64,000 nucleotides of DNA from an uncultured Brachybacterium sp. (GCF_947500705.1 NZ_CANMSY010000001.1:434001-498000); one strand, 5' to 3'. Shown: positions 24,807 to 35,276, numbered from the stretch's first letter. Notes: a model not told the origin generated them from the letters alone. Program-made: numbers and translations.

Positions 24807-25920
24807 TCCTGTCCGTGCCGTCCGTCCCCTGCTGAGCACTCGCGCGGTGCTCGGGGAGGGCCCCGATGCGGGAGTGCCCGCCCACTACGGCGCCCCACTG
24901 CGCGAACAGCGGCACCTGCTGGACGGCACCGCCGTGGTCGACCTCGGCCATTTCGAGCTGCTCGAGGTCCGGGGCGCGGACGCCCGCAGCTGGATGACCA
25001 CGATCACCACCCAGGTCCTCACCGGCACTCCCGTCGGCTCCTCCTCCTCGCTCGCGGTGCTGTCCCCGCAGGGCCGCGTCGAGCACATGGCCTCCGCCGT
25101 GGTGCTCGACGAGGACGCCGTGCTGCTGGTGCTCGACCCCGGCGCCCGGGCAGGGCTCCGGCACTACCTGGAGATGATGCGCTTCGCCGCCCGCGTCGAG
25201 CTGACCGACCGCGACGATCTGCGAGTTCTCGGCGCCCTCTCCCCCGCCCCTGAGGTGCTGCCTCAGCTGGGTCTGCCCGCGCCTCTCGCCGTCTGGTCCG
25301 AGCCCTGGCCGCAGGTCGCCCCCGGCGGTGTGGCCTACGGTCCGGACCCGGAGGACCCGGTGGGCGCCGTCCTCACCATCTTCGAGGCTGCCGCGATCGA
25401 GCAGCTGCCCTGGCAGAGCGCGGATCTGGCCGGGATGAGCTCCTGGGAGGCGCTGCGGATCGCTGATCACCGCGCCCGCTCCGCCCGTGAGGTGGACGAG
25501 CGCTCCATCCCCCACGAGCTCGACCTGCTCCGCACCACCGTGCACACCACCAAGGGCTGCTATCGCGGCCAGGAGACGGTCGCGAAGGTGCTGAACCTCG
25601 GCCAGCCGCCACGACGGCTGGTCATGCTCCACCTCGACGGTTCCCAGGATCTCCCCGCCGCACCGGGCGGCGAGATCCGGCTCGGCGGCTCCGAGGGCAA
25701 GGTCGTCGGGACCGTCACCTCCACCGCCCTGCATGCCGACCTGGGTCCGATCGCCCTGGCGGTGGTGCGCCGCGCCGTCCCGCTGGATGCGGGCCTGTCG
25801 GTCCAGGTCCCCATGGGTGAGGCCGACGGCGAGACCTCGTCGGTGTGGATCGATGCCTCCCAGGAGCCGATCGTGCTGCCCCGCGAACACGGTGGCCGCC
25901 CCGCCACCGCCAGGCTCTGA
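24799..25920 (+). CDS. ygfZ: Folate-binding protein YgfZ (GcvT-like)
   Basis: A 373-aa GcvT-fold protein with the family-defining Cys motif KGCYRGQETVAK at about residue 250. YgfZ/IBA57 proteins use tetrahydrofolate and assist a subset of iron-sulfur enzymes, including MiaB-type radical-SAM enzymes. It starts at GTG 24799 within the end of the nitrobindin gene. The aminomethyltransferase active residues of true GcvT are not expected or seen. Confidence 0.9.
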   Translation: MSDPVRAVRPLLSTRAVLGEGPDAGVPAHYGAPLREQRHLLDGTAVVDLGHFELLEVRGADARSWMTTITTQVLTGTPVGSSSSLAVLSPQGRVEHMASAVVLDEDAVLLVLDPGARAGLRHYLEMMRFAARVELTDRDDLRVLGALSPAPEVLPQLGLPAPLAVWSEPWPQVAPGGVAYGPDPEDPVGAVLTIFEAAAIEQLPWQSADLAGMSSWEALRIADHRARSAREVDERSIPHELDLLRTTVHTTKGCYRGQETVAKVLNLGQPPRRLVMLHLDGSQDLPAAPGGEIRLGGSEGKVVGTVTSTALHADLGPIALAVVRRAVPLDAGLSVQVPMGEADGETSSVWIDASQEPIVLPREHGGRPATARL

Positions 25921-26014
25921 AACAGCCCCCCTCCACGACGCCCTCACGGTTCCCCTACCGCTCTCCTACGCTGCGGCCCAGTGCACATCCCGCCCAGCTG
26001 GAACAATAGGCAGC

Positions 26015-26449
26015 ATGAGAGCTGAGGGTGACGAGCAGGACTGGAGCCGGCACCGCCGTGAGGCGTTCGAGGTCAAGGAGCAGGCGATCCGGGCCGCCCG
26101 GTGGCAGGAGCACGAGCAGGCCACCGCGATGATCCGCGAGGCCGTCGACCGCTTCCAGGCCGCCGGCATCTCCCCGGTCGCCCTGCGCGCCCGCCCGTTC
26201 CAGGGTGGCGGCACCCTCCGCACCGGCCTCGTGGGCTGGTACCTCAAGAAGGATCGCAGCCTCGCAGTCGACGCCGACGGCCACTATTACGTGATGCGGG
26301 TCGACGGCGGCCTGCGGTCCCGGCTGCGCGGCGCGGCACCAGCACCGAGCTATGCCCCACTGATCGTCGGCCGCGGCGGGCGCGACGGAGACTCGTTCCG
26401 CCTCGAGGAGCTGCTGGAGATGCGGCTGCAGGACCCGGTGCCGGCATGA
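26015..26449 (+). CDS. Conserved hypothetical protein
   Basis: 144 aa. The first 55 residues look helical and charged (HRREAFEVKEQAIRAARWQE), the middle contains LVGWYLKKDRSLAVDADGHYYVM, probably a small beta-sheet, and the end LRLEELLE-like stretch is helical. No membrane span and no recognised domain. AACAAT (26002-26007) lies 7 nt before the ATG, a leaderless layout. It overlaps the next gene by ATGA and is thus its operon partner. Confidence 0.65.
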   Translation: MRAEGDEQDWSRHRREAFEVKEQAIRAARWQEHEQATAMIREAVDRFQAAGISPVALRARPFQGGGTLRTGLVGWYLKKDRSLAVDADGHYYVMRVDGGLRSRLRGAAPAPSYAPLIVGRGGRDGDSFRLEELLEMRLQDPVPA

Positions 26450-27792
26450 GCCCCCAGCCCGCCCGCAGCGGCGCCCCCGGCAGCCGGCCCACCGGCTCCC
26501 CGACCGCCACCGGCCCGTTGCCGGCGGTGCCGATGCTCGACCGAGCACGTGAGACCGTGCGCGGATGGTTCTTCCAGGGGATCTCCCGGGGACGCTCCGA
26601 TGCGCTCACCGTGGGTCGTGCCGCGATCGCCGCCGCCCTGGCGTACCTGGTCAGCGGGTTCATCTGGAATCACGAGCACCCGTTCTTCTCCTCGATCGTC
26701 GCCTTCATCATCATCGGTTTCGGCATCGAGAAGAAGATGCGAAAGATCGTCGAGATGTCGTGCGGGGTGATGCTCGGAGTGCTGCTGGGTGAGCTCGCCC
26801 GGGCGGTGATCGGCTCCGGGACCTGGCAGATCCTGGTGGTGGTCTTCGGCGCCGGGATGCTGGCCCGTTTCATCGACTCCAGCAACCTCTTCGGATTCCA
26901 GGTCGCCATCCAGTCGCTGCTGGTGATGATCATGCCCATCACCCCCGGCATGACCCCGGGTGGGAGGGCGCTGGACGCCGTGACCGGCGTCGTCGTCGCG
27001 ATCATCATCCACCTCCTGCTCTCCGGAGATCCCCGCCGGCTCCAGTCCCGGGCGGCCTCCTCCTTCTACCGGGAGCTGGAGGACACCCTGGTGAGCTTGG
27101 CGCTCTCCGCGCGCAGCGGCGACCGCGGCGTCGCGCAGGCGGCGCTGAAGAACATCCGAGCCGTCTCCCAGAAGTACACCGACGAATGGTCCCTCGCCAA
27201 TGACGTCGCCAACGAGATGGCGACCTTCTCCCCGTCAGGATTGCGACACGCCGACGACGTGAACCGGCTGCAGCACCTGCTGGTCGGCTCCGACCGCGCG
27301 ATGCGGAACATGCGCGTGATCGCCCGCCGGGAGGTGGAGTTCCTCGAAGCAGTGCGCGGAGACGCCCACTCCCGGCTGGCCGATGCGCTGCTGGCCGCCC
27401 GCGACGCGGTGCTCGAGCTCAGCAGGGCTGTCTCGCACGAGGATGTCGACTTCACCGAGGCCCGGCGCAAACTGCGGCTTTTCTGCTCCTACCTCTCCCC
27501 CGAGATGCTGCTGCGCAACGACGAGGGCATGCGTCCGGGCCGTGCCGGACACTTCGAGGGCGTGACCCTGACGATCCAGCTGCGCTCCCTCGCGATCGAC
27601 CTGCTGCAGGCCACCGGGCTCAGCGCCGCGGAGGCCAAGCAGTTCCTGCCGAGCCTGGTGGTCGCTGCGGATGGCGATGCGATCGGGCCCCGCCCGATGA
27701 CGATGGAGATGCGCGCCCTCGAGCCGCCGGCCACCACCGAGGCGCTCGAGCTGCTGATCACCGACCGCTCAGATCCCGACCGCCGCCGCTGA
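26446..27792 (+). CDS. FUSC / aromatic-acid exporter family membrane protein
   Basis: 448 aa. After a 45-residue Pro/Ser-rich lead, residues about 50-190 hold five or six hydrophobic segments of the FUSC/ArAE type (HPFFSSIVAFIIIGFGIEKK, GVVVAIIIHLLLSGDPRRL); residues 200-448 are a long helical cytoplasmic domain. Relatives export aromatic acids or act in cell-envelope stress. Translation is coupled to the preceding gene through ATGA. Transport role is inferred from the family only. Confidence 0.75.
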   Translation: MSPQPARSGAPGSRPTGSPTATGPLPAVPMLDRARETVRGWFFQGISRGRSDALTVGRAAIAAALAYLVSGFIWNHEHPFFSSIVAFIIIGFGIEKKMRKIVEMSCGVMLGVLLGELARAVIGSGTWQILVVVFGAGMLARFIDSSNLFGFQVAIQSLLVMIMPITPGMTPGGRALDAVTGVVVAIIIHLLLSGDPRRLQSRAASSFYRELEDTLVSLALSARSGDRGVAQAALKNIRAVSQKYTDEWSLANDVANEMATFSPSGLRHADDVNRLQHLLVGSDRAMRNMRVIARREVEFLEAVRGDAHSRLADALLAARDAVLELSRAVSHEDVDFTEARRKLRLFCSYLSPEMLLRNDEGMRPGRAGHFEGVTLTIQLRSLAIDLLQATGLSAAEAKQFLPSLVVAADGDAIGPRPMTMEMRALEPPATTEALELLITDRSDPDRRR

Positions 27793-27956
27793 GCGACGCA
27801 CCGGGCTGGACCGGGCCGGGCCGGGCCGAGCCTGCGCCTGGCCGGACCGGGCCGGGCCTGCGCCACTCCCTCTGCTGAGAGAGTCGGCAAGCACAGTCAT
27901 GGCGTGTACGCGGCAGGGTCCGGGAAGTGTCCAGCCGCCGCCCGTATCCTGGCAGG

Positions 27957-28274
27957 ATGATCGCCCTCATCCAGATGTGGATTTTCCTCGTGCTCGCCAT
28001 CGCCCTGCTGGCGATCGAGCTCTGGGCCTTCGTCAACGCCCTGCGCTTCCGCCCCGACGCCTATGTCGCCGCGAGCAAGCGCACCAAGGTGTTCTGGTGC
28101 GTGCTGACCGGCGTCGCCGTGCTGCTGGGCTTCCTCTCGCTCCCCTACCCGGTCGGCGGAGGCAGCTCGATGCTGTTCATGCTCGCCGGTGTGATCATCG
28201 CGGGCATCTTCCTGGCCGACGTCCTGCCCGCGCTGAAGCGGGTCATGGGCCGCGCCCAGGGCAACCGCTGGTGA
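27957..28274 (+). CDS. DUF2516 family membrane protein
   Basis: A 105-aa protein with three hydrophobic segments and the conserved LWAFVNALRFRPDAYVAA loop between TM1 and TM2, diagnostic of the actinobacterial DUF2516 family (function unknown). TATCCT (27945-27950) ends 6 nt before the ATG, one of the clearest leaderless starts here. Confidence 0.8.
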   Translation: MIALIQMWIFLVLAIALLAIELWAFVNALRFRPDAYVAASKRTKVFWCVLTGVAVLLGFLSLPYPVGGGSSMLFMLAGVIIAGIFLADVLPALKRVMGRAQGNRW

Positions 28275-28379
28275 CCTGGGGCTGATTCCCGCGGCGTGCG
28301 CCCCACTCTGCCCCTTGCGCGCGGGGTCCGGGAGCCGCACCCCAGCTCAAGCACCCAGCCCACGCCACGCCCCGCATCG

Positions 28380-28407
28380 CATCACGCATCACGCATCACG
28401 CATCACG
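28380..28407. repeat. Heptanucleotide microsatellite (CATCACG)4
   Basis: Four perfect copies of CATCACG, with partial copies on either side, in the 375-bp space between DUF2516 and fba. Further along, GCACTGG and CCAGTGC frame an 8-nt spacer (about 28430-28451). No gene is convincing in this space: the 41-codon frame at 28443-28568 runs through the terminator. Confidence 0.85.
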
Positions 28408-28525
28408 CCGAGTACTGGCGCCAGAGAGCACGCACTGGCTATATGACCAGTGCACATCACCCAGAGCCCGTACCCGACATGACCCGGGCACGCCAGCGCT
28501 GGCAGATGCAGATGCAGATGCAGAA

Positions 28526-28557
28526 CGGGACCCCGGAGCCGAAGCTCCGGGGTCCCG
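28526..28557. terminator. Strong hairpin with CGAA loop
   Basis: CGGGACCCCGGAGC (28526-28539) pairs perfectly with GCTCCGGGGTCCCG (28544-28557) around CGAA. A second hairpin, CGATCAGGC/GCCTGATCG (28593-28620), lies closer to fba. Together they probably end the fba transcript from the right and shield it from the left. Neither has a long U-tract. Confidence 0.65.
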
Positions 28558-28649
28558 CTGAGTTCTGAGCAGATCAGCTCAGCTCAATCTGTCGATCAGG
28601 CCTTTTCAACCGCCTGATCGTCTGCCGCTCGTCCCTCGCAGTACGCCGA

Positions 28650-29678
<1,029 letters not shown>

Positions 29679-30173
29679 GGGGCACTCTCCTTCGCTGACG
29701 GGGTGGGAGACGACCGGCGGGGCGAGCCCGCACAGGGCCGTTCTATCGCCCTCATTGTTCCACAGCGGCCGGGACGCTTCCTGTCCGCAGGTCCCCGTGG
29801 ACAGTTCACCGGGCCGGTGCTGCCGTGCACCGTCGGACCGGGCGGATCTCGAGGAGGATCACGGCGCGCTGATCCGCACCGGTGCACGTGCTCGGCCAGG
29901 AGCTGCGGATCGGTGTGAGCGATGCTCGCCAGGATCGAGAGCGTCGAGCAGTTGGGCGACCACAGCACGCGGGAGTTCGACGGCGACGGCTGGCACGCCT
30001 GGCCGAGAACCTGGACGGCGGTACGAGGACCTCGACGGCGGCTCGACGGCGGGACGAGGGGCCTGGAGATGAGGGTGGAGGTCCCGCTCATGGACTCGGG
30101 GGCGGCGAGCCGCGCGGTGTGCGGAGGTCTCGGCCCGGAGTACCGCTGGCCGGGGCGCACGGCCCGGTCGGGA
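29679..30173. other. 495-bp intergenic region without a recognisable gene
   Basis: The fba promoter should lie in its left third on the minus strand. The rest is high-GC with imperfect CTCGACGGCGG-type repeats at about 30010-30065. A minus-strand frame contains LASIAHTDPQLLAEHVH, which looks protein-like but has no start and no recognised relative, so it may be a relic. I see nothing else. Confidence 0.5.
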
Positions 30174-30890
30174 TCAGCGCAGGGGCCCTGCGGGGATCTC
30201 GGCGTGCTGCAGGATCCAGCTGTGCATCGCGATCGCCGCGGCCGCGGCGACGTTGATGGAACGGGTCGAACCGAACTGGCTGATGCCCACCACGAGCTGG
30301 GCCGCCTCGAGGATTTCGGCGCTCACGCCGGGCCCTTCCTGACCGACCACCAGCACTGCATTGCGTGGCAGCGGGGTGAGCTCGATCGGCAGCGCGCCCT
30401 CGACCAGGTCGATCGCGACGAGCGGGCGTCCTTCGGCGCGGGCCCAGGCGATGAGGTGCTGCGCGTCGGGATGGTGGATCTCGTGCTGGTAGCGGTCGGT
30501 GACCATTGCGCCACGACGGTTCCAGCGGCGCCTGCCGACGATGTGGAAGGCGCCGACGGCGAAGGCGTTGGCGGTGCGGACCACGGAACCGATGTTCGCG
30601 TCGTGCTCGAGGTTCTCGATCGCGACGTGCAGCTCGTGGCGGAGAGAGTCGAGCTCGGCGATGATCGCCTCGCGGCGCCAGTAGCGGAAGCGGTCCTCGA
30701 CGTTGCGACGGTCCCCGTGCTCGAGCAGCTCGGGATCGAGGTGCGCGCCCTCGGGCCAGGGGCGGGAATGCGGCCCGACGCCGACCTCTCGTGCTCCAGC
30801 TGGTCCGGTGCCGACAGCCACGTCGGCGTCGTCAGCCGCGCCGACTCCGTCCCTCCCGTCGGCGCCGTGAATCCCGTCGGTGCCTGTCAC
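30174..30890 (-). CDS. TrmH/SpoU-family RNA 2'-O-methyltransferase
   Basis: 238 aa. After a non-conserved 80-residue lead come the three SPOUT motifs: NIGSVVRTANAF with the catalytic Arg (about residue 100), VLVVGQEGPGV (about 180) and SQFGSTRSINVAAAAAIAM (about 200), which build the knotted SAM site. It should methylate a ribose in tRNA or rRNA; the target is not evident. Its start overlaps the DedA stop by 4 nt. Confidence 0.88.
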   Translation of the reverse strand: MTGTDGIHGADGRDGVGAADDADVAVGTGPAGAREVGVGPHSRPWPEGAHLDPELLEHGDRRNVEDRFRYWRREAIIAELDSLRHELHVAIENLEHDANIGSVVRTANAFAVGAFHIVGRRRWNRRGAMVTDRYQHEIHHPDAQHLIAWARAEGRPLVAIDLVEGALPIELTPLPRNAVLVVGQEGPGVSAEILEAAQLVVGISQFGSTRSINVAAAAAIAMHSWILQHAEIPAGPLR

Positions 30891-31612
30891 CGGCCCTCGG
30901 TCCGCTCGCGCCGGTCCTCCCGCGCGCCCGCCTGCGAGTTCTCCGGGGACGGCTCCCGCACACCGGCGTCCTGGTACTTCTCATCGGGATCCGGCAGCCC
31001 CAGCTCGCGACGCTTCTTCTCCCGCAGGATCAGCTTGACCACGAACCAGAGGATGACCAGCGCGATGAGTGCGTAGACCACGTTGGAGAAGATGTCCGTG
31101 TACGGCTCGATCACGGTCCAGTTGCTGCCCATGAAGAAGCCGATGGTCAGGAAGATCGTGTTCCAGATCGCGCTGCCCGCGGCGGTGAGCAGGGTGAAGA
31201 TCCCGATCGGCATCGCGTACAGGCCCGCCGGGATGGAGATCAGGGAGCGCACCCCGGGAACGAAGCGGCCGAAGAAGATCGCCTTGTGTCCGTGCTTGTC
31301 CATGAACTGGACGGACTTGTCGTAGTCCTCGACGTGCACCAGAGGCAGCCAGATGACAATCTTCCGCAGGCGCTCGGGGCCCAGCGCACGCCCGATGCCG
31401 TAGAGCAGCCAGGCACCGACCACGGAACCGGCGATGGAGGCCAGCAGCATCACCCAGTAGGAGTTCTCCGGCCCTGCTGCGGCGACGCCGGCCAACGGGA
31501 GGATCACCTCGGAGGGGATCGGGGGAAACAGGTTCTCGGCGAAGATCAGCAGGAAGACACCGAAGGCGCCGAGGCTGTTCATGGTCTCGACCGCCCAGTC
31601 GACGATGTTCAT
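30887..31612 (-). CDS. DedA family membrane protein
   Basis: 241 aa, with AENLFPPIPSEVILPLAG near the N-terminus and FFGRFVPGVRSLISIPAG (about residue 112), the two re-entrant-loop motifs of the DedA/VTT superfamily of lipid scramblases and flippases such as UptA. Four to five membrane segments, then a charged tail of about 45 residues rich in Arg/Glu. A GAGGAGA Shine-Dalgarno precedes the ATG. Undecaprenyl-phosphate or phospholipid recycling is the likely role. Confidence 0.88.
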   Translation of the reverse strand: MNIVDWAVETMNSLGAFGVFLLIFAENLFPPIPSEVILPLAGVAAAGPENSYWVMLLASIAGSVVGAWLLYGIGRALGPERLRKIVIWLPLVHVEDYDKSVQFMDKHGHKAIFFGRFVPGVRSLISIPAGLYAMPIGIFTLLTAAGSAIWNTIFLTIGFFMGSNWTVIEPYTDIFSNVVYALIALVILWFVVKLILREKKRRELGLPDPDEKYQDAGVREPSPENSQAGAREDRRERTEGR

Positions 31613-31788
31613 GCGGGTCTCCTCGCGACGCGGGTGCTGATGGGTGGACGTGCCCGGCGATGTTCGGGGCGCGGTGCGGTCCGTGTTCCATGCTATGCGG
31701 TGGCGGATGCTGCCAGAGCGACCAGCCGGTCACGTCCCCAGGACCTTCACTGTCACTGTTCCACCTGATCACACGACACGTTCAGGTC

Positions 31789-31794
31789 TACTCT
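31789..31794 (+). promoter_or_regulatory. -10 element of the metallopeptidase gene (leaderless)
   Basis: TACTCT ends 6 nt before ATG 31801 and selects that start over the in-frame ATGs upstream at 31660 and 31693. Confidence 0.5.
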
Positions 31795-31800
31795 GTGCCC

Positions 31801-32733
31801 ATGACCTTCAACCCGAATGCGGAGATCCGTTCCGATAATGTCTCCGCCGCTGGTGGCGGAGGCGGCTTCCGGCCCCGCGGAGGCGGTGGGCGCGGGGGCC
31901 GGGGGCTCAAGCTCGGCGGCGGAGGCGGCTGTCTGCTGCTGGTTGTCGTGATCATCTACGCGCTGGTGGGCGGCAACCCGCTCGACCTGCTGGGTGGCTC
32001 CACCTCCTCGCAGGGACAGGGCCCGGTCGCCGAGGGCGGCTCCCTGGATCACTGCCTGACCGGCGCCGATGCGAATGAGCAGGACGACTGCCTGGTGCAG
32101 GCAACGATCGAGTCCGGCGACTCGCTGTGGTCACAGCTGGGGCCCGAGGCGGGCATCCGGTTCTCCGAGCCCCAGGGCCTGGTGTTCACCGATTCGGTCC
32201 AGACGGGCTGCGGCGGCGCCACAGCGGATGTCGGCCCCTTCTACTGCCCGGCCGACGCCACGATCTATGTCGACACCACGTTCTTCGACTCCCTGTCGAG
32301 CCAGTACGGGGCCGACGGCGGGCAGCTCGCGAAGATGTACGTGGTCGCGCATGAGTACGGCCACCACATCCAGTACCTCTCGGGCTCGATGCAGGGCGCA
32401 GACCGCTCGCAGACCGGGCCGCAGTCCGATGCCGTCCGGCTCGAGCTGCAGGCCGACTGCTACGCCGGGGTGTGGGCGCACCATGCCGCGAACACCGTGG
32501 ATGACAACGGGAACGCGATGCTGTCCCCGCTCACCGGCGAGGACATCTCGTCGGCGCTCTCGGCAGCCAGCGCCGTGGGCGATGACCACATCCAGGGCGA
32601 GGTCGCGGGCGGTCAGGTGCGACCGGAGTCCTGGACCCACGGCTCCTCCGAGCAGCGCCAGGCCTGGTTCACGACGGGCTATGAGCAGGGAACGGTGCAG
32701 TCCTGCGACACCTTCGCGGTGGATTCCGTCTGA
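31801..32733 (+). CDS. Neutral zinc metallopeptidase (YpfJ-type)
   Basis: A 310-aa protein: a Gly/Arg-rich cytoplasmic start (residues 14-40), one membrane anchor (about 43-58) and an extracellular domain containing the zincin motif VAHEYGHHIQ (about 180) and the downstream RLELQADCYAG with the third metal ligand. Four or more Cys residues in the outer domain could form disulfides. The family (putative neutral zinc metallopeptidase) has unknown substrates. Leaderless start after TACTCT. Confidence 0.9.
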   Translation: MTFNPNAEIRSDNVSAAGGGGGFRPRGGGGRGGRGLKLGGGGGCLLLVVVIIYALVGGNPLDLLGGSTSSQGQGPVAEGGSLDHCLTGADANEQDDCLVQATIESGDSLWSQLGPEAGIRFSEPQGLVFTDSVQTGCGGATADVGPFYCPADATIYVDTTFFDSLSSQYGADGGQLAKMYVVAHEYGHHIQYLSGSMQGADRSQTGPQSDAVRLELQADCYAGVWAHHAANTVDDNGNAMLSPLTGEDISSALSAASAVGDDHIQGEVAGGQVRPESWTHGSSEQRQAWFTTGYEQGTVQSCDTFAVDSV

Positions 32734-32823
32734 TCGACGTGCTGCGAGGAACGAGCGGCAGGAGAACAGACATCGCGGCACCGTCTGACTGCTCCGCGTG
32801 GCGTCCAGCGTGTCTGGGTCTTC

Positions 32824-33423
32824 TCAGATCTCCAGCTCGGAGATGTCGTACGCCGCGAGGTAGCGGTATCCGGCGGCTTCGACTGCCTTGCGGGAGTCGT
32901 CCGAGCGGTGGACGATCACGGCGACGGCTGCGATCTCTGCGCCGGCGTCGGTGAGTGCCTCGCAGGCCGTCAGCACGCTGCCGCCGGTGGTGGAGGTGTC
33001 CTCGACCGCGACCACGCGCCGGCCGGTGACGTCAGGACCTTCGATGCGACGCTGCAGACCGTGCGCCTTGTTGGCCTTGCGCACCACGAAGGCGTCCAGC
33101 GGGTCCAGGCTCTCGTCGGCTGCGGAGGCGTGCAGGATCGAGGTCGCCACCGGATCGGCGCCCAGAGTCAGCCCACCCACAGCGTCGATCCCGGGCACCA
33201 GGCCCTCGCGACGCAGCAGGTCCAGCATCACCCGTCCCACCAGCGGGGAGGCCTCGTGGTGGAGCGTGATGCGGCGCAGGTCGACGTAGTGATCCGCCTC
33301 GGCGCCCGAGGAGAGGATCACGTGACCGCGCACCACGGCGAGGTCGCGGATGAGGACGCGCAGGCGCTCGCGGGCCTGCTCGATCGGGAGGGACTGGGCG
33401 GAATCGGTGCTGGTGCCGGACAT
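32824..33423 (-). CDS. pyrE: Orotate phosphoribosyltransferase
   Basis: A 199-aa type I phosphoribosyltransferase making OMP from orotate and PRPP. It has VVRKANKAHGLQRRIEG (flexible loop, about residue 115) and the PRPP motif VVAVEDTSTTGGS (about 142). The start at 33423 is set by TACCCT (33435-33430) ending 6 nt before it. It is separate from other pyr genes and ends facing the metallopeptidase. Confidence 0.93.
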   Translation of the reverse strand: MSGTSTDSAQSLPIEQARERLRVLIRDLAVVRGHVILSSGAEADHYVDLRRITLHHEASPLVGRVMLDLLRREGLVPGIDAVGGLTLGADPVATSILHASAADESLDPLDAFVVRKANKAHGLQRRIEGPDVTGRRVVAVEDTSTTGGSVLTACEALTDAGAEIAAVAVIVHRSDDSRKAVEAAGYRYLAAYDISELEI

Positions 33424-33429
33424 GCGGCC

Positions 33430-33435
33430 AGGGTA
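33430..33435 (-). promoter_or_regulatory. -10 element of pyrE (leaderless)
   Basis: TACCCT lies 6 nt before ATG 33423 on the minus strand. The transcript should begin at the start codon, which leaves no 5' UTR for attenuation. Confidence 0.5.
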
Positions 33436-33529
33436 ATCGACCGAGCGGCGACGGCGTCCGGCGGCCCACGAAGGCGTCGGCCGGTCCCAGGGGCCGGCGA
33501 GGGACGACGGGCCTGCGGACTGCGACGGG

Positions 33530-34378
33530 CTATTCCTCGTCCTCGCGCTGCCAGGGGGCGTGGAGGTTTCGTCGAGAGGCCTTCCGGCGGGAGCGCTGCA
33601 CGGAGCGGGACTGCATCCGGCGGTACCAGTCCGGGGAGGTGAGGGCACGGATCAGCGGGCGCGGTGCGATCCGGGAGAACTCGCTGGCGGTGCGGTACTT
33701 CACCGACGGGATCGACAGCACGTTGCCCTTGACCGTGTCCTTGAGCGCCTGCTCGACCACATAGGGAGCCTTCAGCCAGGTGATCCGTGGCAGCCCGTCC
33801 ATGCTCATCGAGGCACGTTCATGGAACTCGGTCTGCACGAATCCGGGCAGCAGCGCGGTCGCCGTCACGCCGGTGCCCTTGAGCTCCATCGCGAGCGATT
33901 CGGTGAACACGGTGACCCAGCTCTTGGAGGCGGCATAGGGGCCGGCGGTGGTGTAGCCGGCCAGCGAGCTGACGTTGAGGATCGCGCCCTTGCGGCGCTG
34001 CACCATCGTGCGGGCCGCGGCGTGGGAGAGCACCAGCACGGCCCTCATCAGGGTGTCCATCTGCTTCTCATGGTCATCGACGCCGACTTCGAGGAAACCT
34101 CCGCGCAGCCCGTATCCGGCGTTGTTGACCAGCAGGTCCACCCGTTCGACGGGATCGGTGAGACGGAGTGCGACGCGCTCGAGCTGCTCACGGTCCGAGA
34201 GGTCTGCGGCGAGCACCTCGACGGGGACCTTGTGGACGTCCCGAATCTGCTCGGCGACGGCGCCGAGCCGGTCCCGGTCGCGGGAGACCAGCACGAGATC
34301 ATGCCCGGTCCCGGCCAGCTGCCAGGCGAATTCGAGTCCTAATCCGGAGGTGGATCCGGTGACGAGTGCGCGCGCCAT
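33530..34378 (-). CDS. SDR family oxidoreductase
   Basis: A 282-aa short-chain dehydrogenase: VTGSTSGLGLEFA (residues 6-18), LVNNAGYGLRG (about 85), catalytic Ser in NVSSLAG and YAASK (about 150). A C-terminal extension of about 50 residues is strongly basic (SVQRSRRKASRRN), which could bind nucleic acid or membranes. TAAACT (34390-34385) ends 6 nt before the ATG, so it is leaderless. It is divergent from xth. Confidence 0.88.
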   Translation of the reverse strand: MARALVTGSTSGLGLEFAWQLAGTGHDLVLVSRDRDRLGAVAEQIRDVHKVPVEVLAADLSDREQLERVALRLTDPVERVDLLVNNAGYGLRGGFLEVGVDDHEKQMDTLMRAVLVLSHAAARTMVQRRKGAILNVSSLAGYTTAGPYAASKSWVTVFTESLAMELKGTGVTATALLPGFVQTEFHERASMSMDGLPRITWLKAPYVVEQALKDTVKGNVLSIPSVKYRTASEFSRIAPRPLIRALTSPDWYRRMQSRSVQRSRRKASRRNLHAPWQREDEE

Positions 34379-34443
34379 GAGGTGAGTTTACGACTGTCCG
34401 GGCGGGACTGCGGACAGCTCCGGTCCCCCGTAGGATCGCTGCC

Positions 34444-35244
34444 ATGCGCATCGCCACCTGGAACATCAATTCGCTGCGGGCCCGGATGGATCGGGTGCTC
34501 GCCTTCCTCGAGCGGCACGACGTCGACGTGCTCGCCCTGCAGGAGATCAAGGCCAAGCCTGAGCAGCTGGACCTGACCGCCCTGGAGGAGGCGGGCTATG
34601 AGGTCGCCGCACACGGCTTGAACCAGTGGAACGGGGTGGCGCTGATCTCCCGCGTCGGCCTGACCGATGTGCGCACCGAACTGCCTCTCGTGCCCAGCTT
34701 CCCGGAGGACGAGACCGGAGTGGTCGAGGCTCGTGCGCTGAGCGGTGTGGTGGGTGACGGGCTCAGGATCTGGTCGCTGTACGTGCCCAACGGCCGCGAG
34801 CTCGGCCACCCCCACTACGCCTACAAGCTGCGCTGGTTCGACGCGCTGCGTGCCGAGGGTGCCCGGGAGCTCACCGAGAACCCTTCGGCCCGAGCCGTGC
34901 TGGTGGGCGATTTCAACGTCGCCCCGCTCGATGAGGATGTCTGGGACATGGACTTCTTCGAGGGCAAGACCCACGTGACCGAGCCCGAGCGCGCCGCGTT
35001 CCAGGCCGTGGTCGACGCCGGCTACGCCGATGTGATGCGCGCAGACCATCCGGGCCCCGGCGTCTACACCTACTGGGACTACCAGGCGCTGCGCTTCCCG
35101 AAGAAGGAGGGCATGCGCATCGACTTCGTGCTCGGCTCCCCGGCCGTGCAGTCCGCGGTGACCGGCTCCTTCATCGACCGCGAGGAGCGCAAGGGCAAGG
35201 GCGCCTCGGATCACGCGCCCGTGGTGGTGGATCTGAACTTCTGA
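34444..35244 (+). CDS. xth: Exodeoxyribonuclease III
   Basis: A 266-aa endonuclease/exonuclease/phosphatase-fold AP endonuclease. It has IATWNINSLRAR (residues 3-14), LALQEIKAK with the metal Glu (about 35), GDFNVAP (about 157) and SDHAPVVVDL with the catalytic Asp-His pair near the C-terminus. It repairs abasic sites and 3' blocks in DNA. TAGGAT (34431-34436) lies 7 nt before the ATG. A hairpin terminator follows the stop directly. Confidence 0.93.
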   Translation: MRIATWNINSLRARMDRVLAFLERHDVDVLALQEIKAKPEQLDLTALEEAGYEVAAHGLNQWNGVALISRVGLTDVRTELPLVPSFPEDETGVVEARALSGVVGDGLRIWSLYVPNGRELGHPHYAYKLRWFDALRAEGARELTENPSARAVLVGDFNVAPLDEDVWDMDFFEGKTHVTEPERAAFQAVVDAGYADVMRADHPGPGVYTYWDYQALRFPKKEGMRIDFVLGSPAVQSAVTGSFIDREERKGKGASDHAPVVVDLNF

Positions 35245-35248
35245 GCCG

Positions 35249-35276
35249 ACGCCCGGGCGTCGTGTCGCCCGGGCGT
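35249..35276 (+). terminator. xth terminator
   Basis: ACGCCCGGGCG (35249-35259) pairs with CGCCCGGGCGT (35266-35276) around a 6-nt loop, four bases after the xth stop codon. No marked U-tract. Confidence 0.65.

Noticed and set aside
28443-28568. 41-codon plus-strand frame near fba
   Set aside because: It runs straight through the terminator hairpin and contains a GATGCA repeat encoding Met-Gln; no ribosome site or promoter at a sensible distance.
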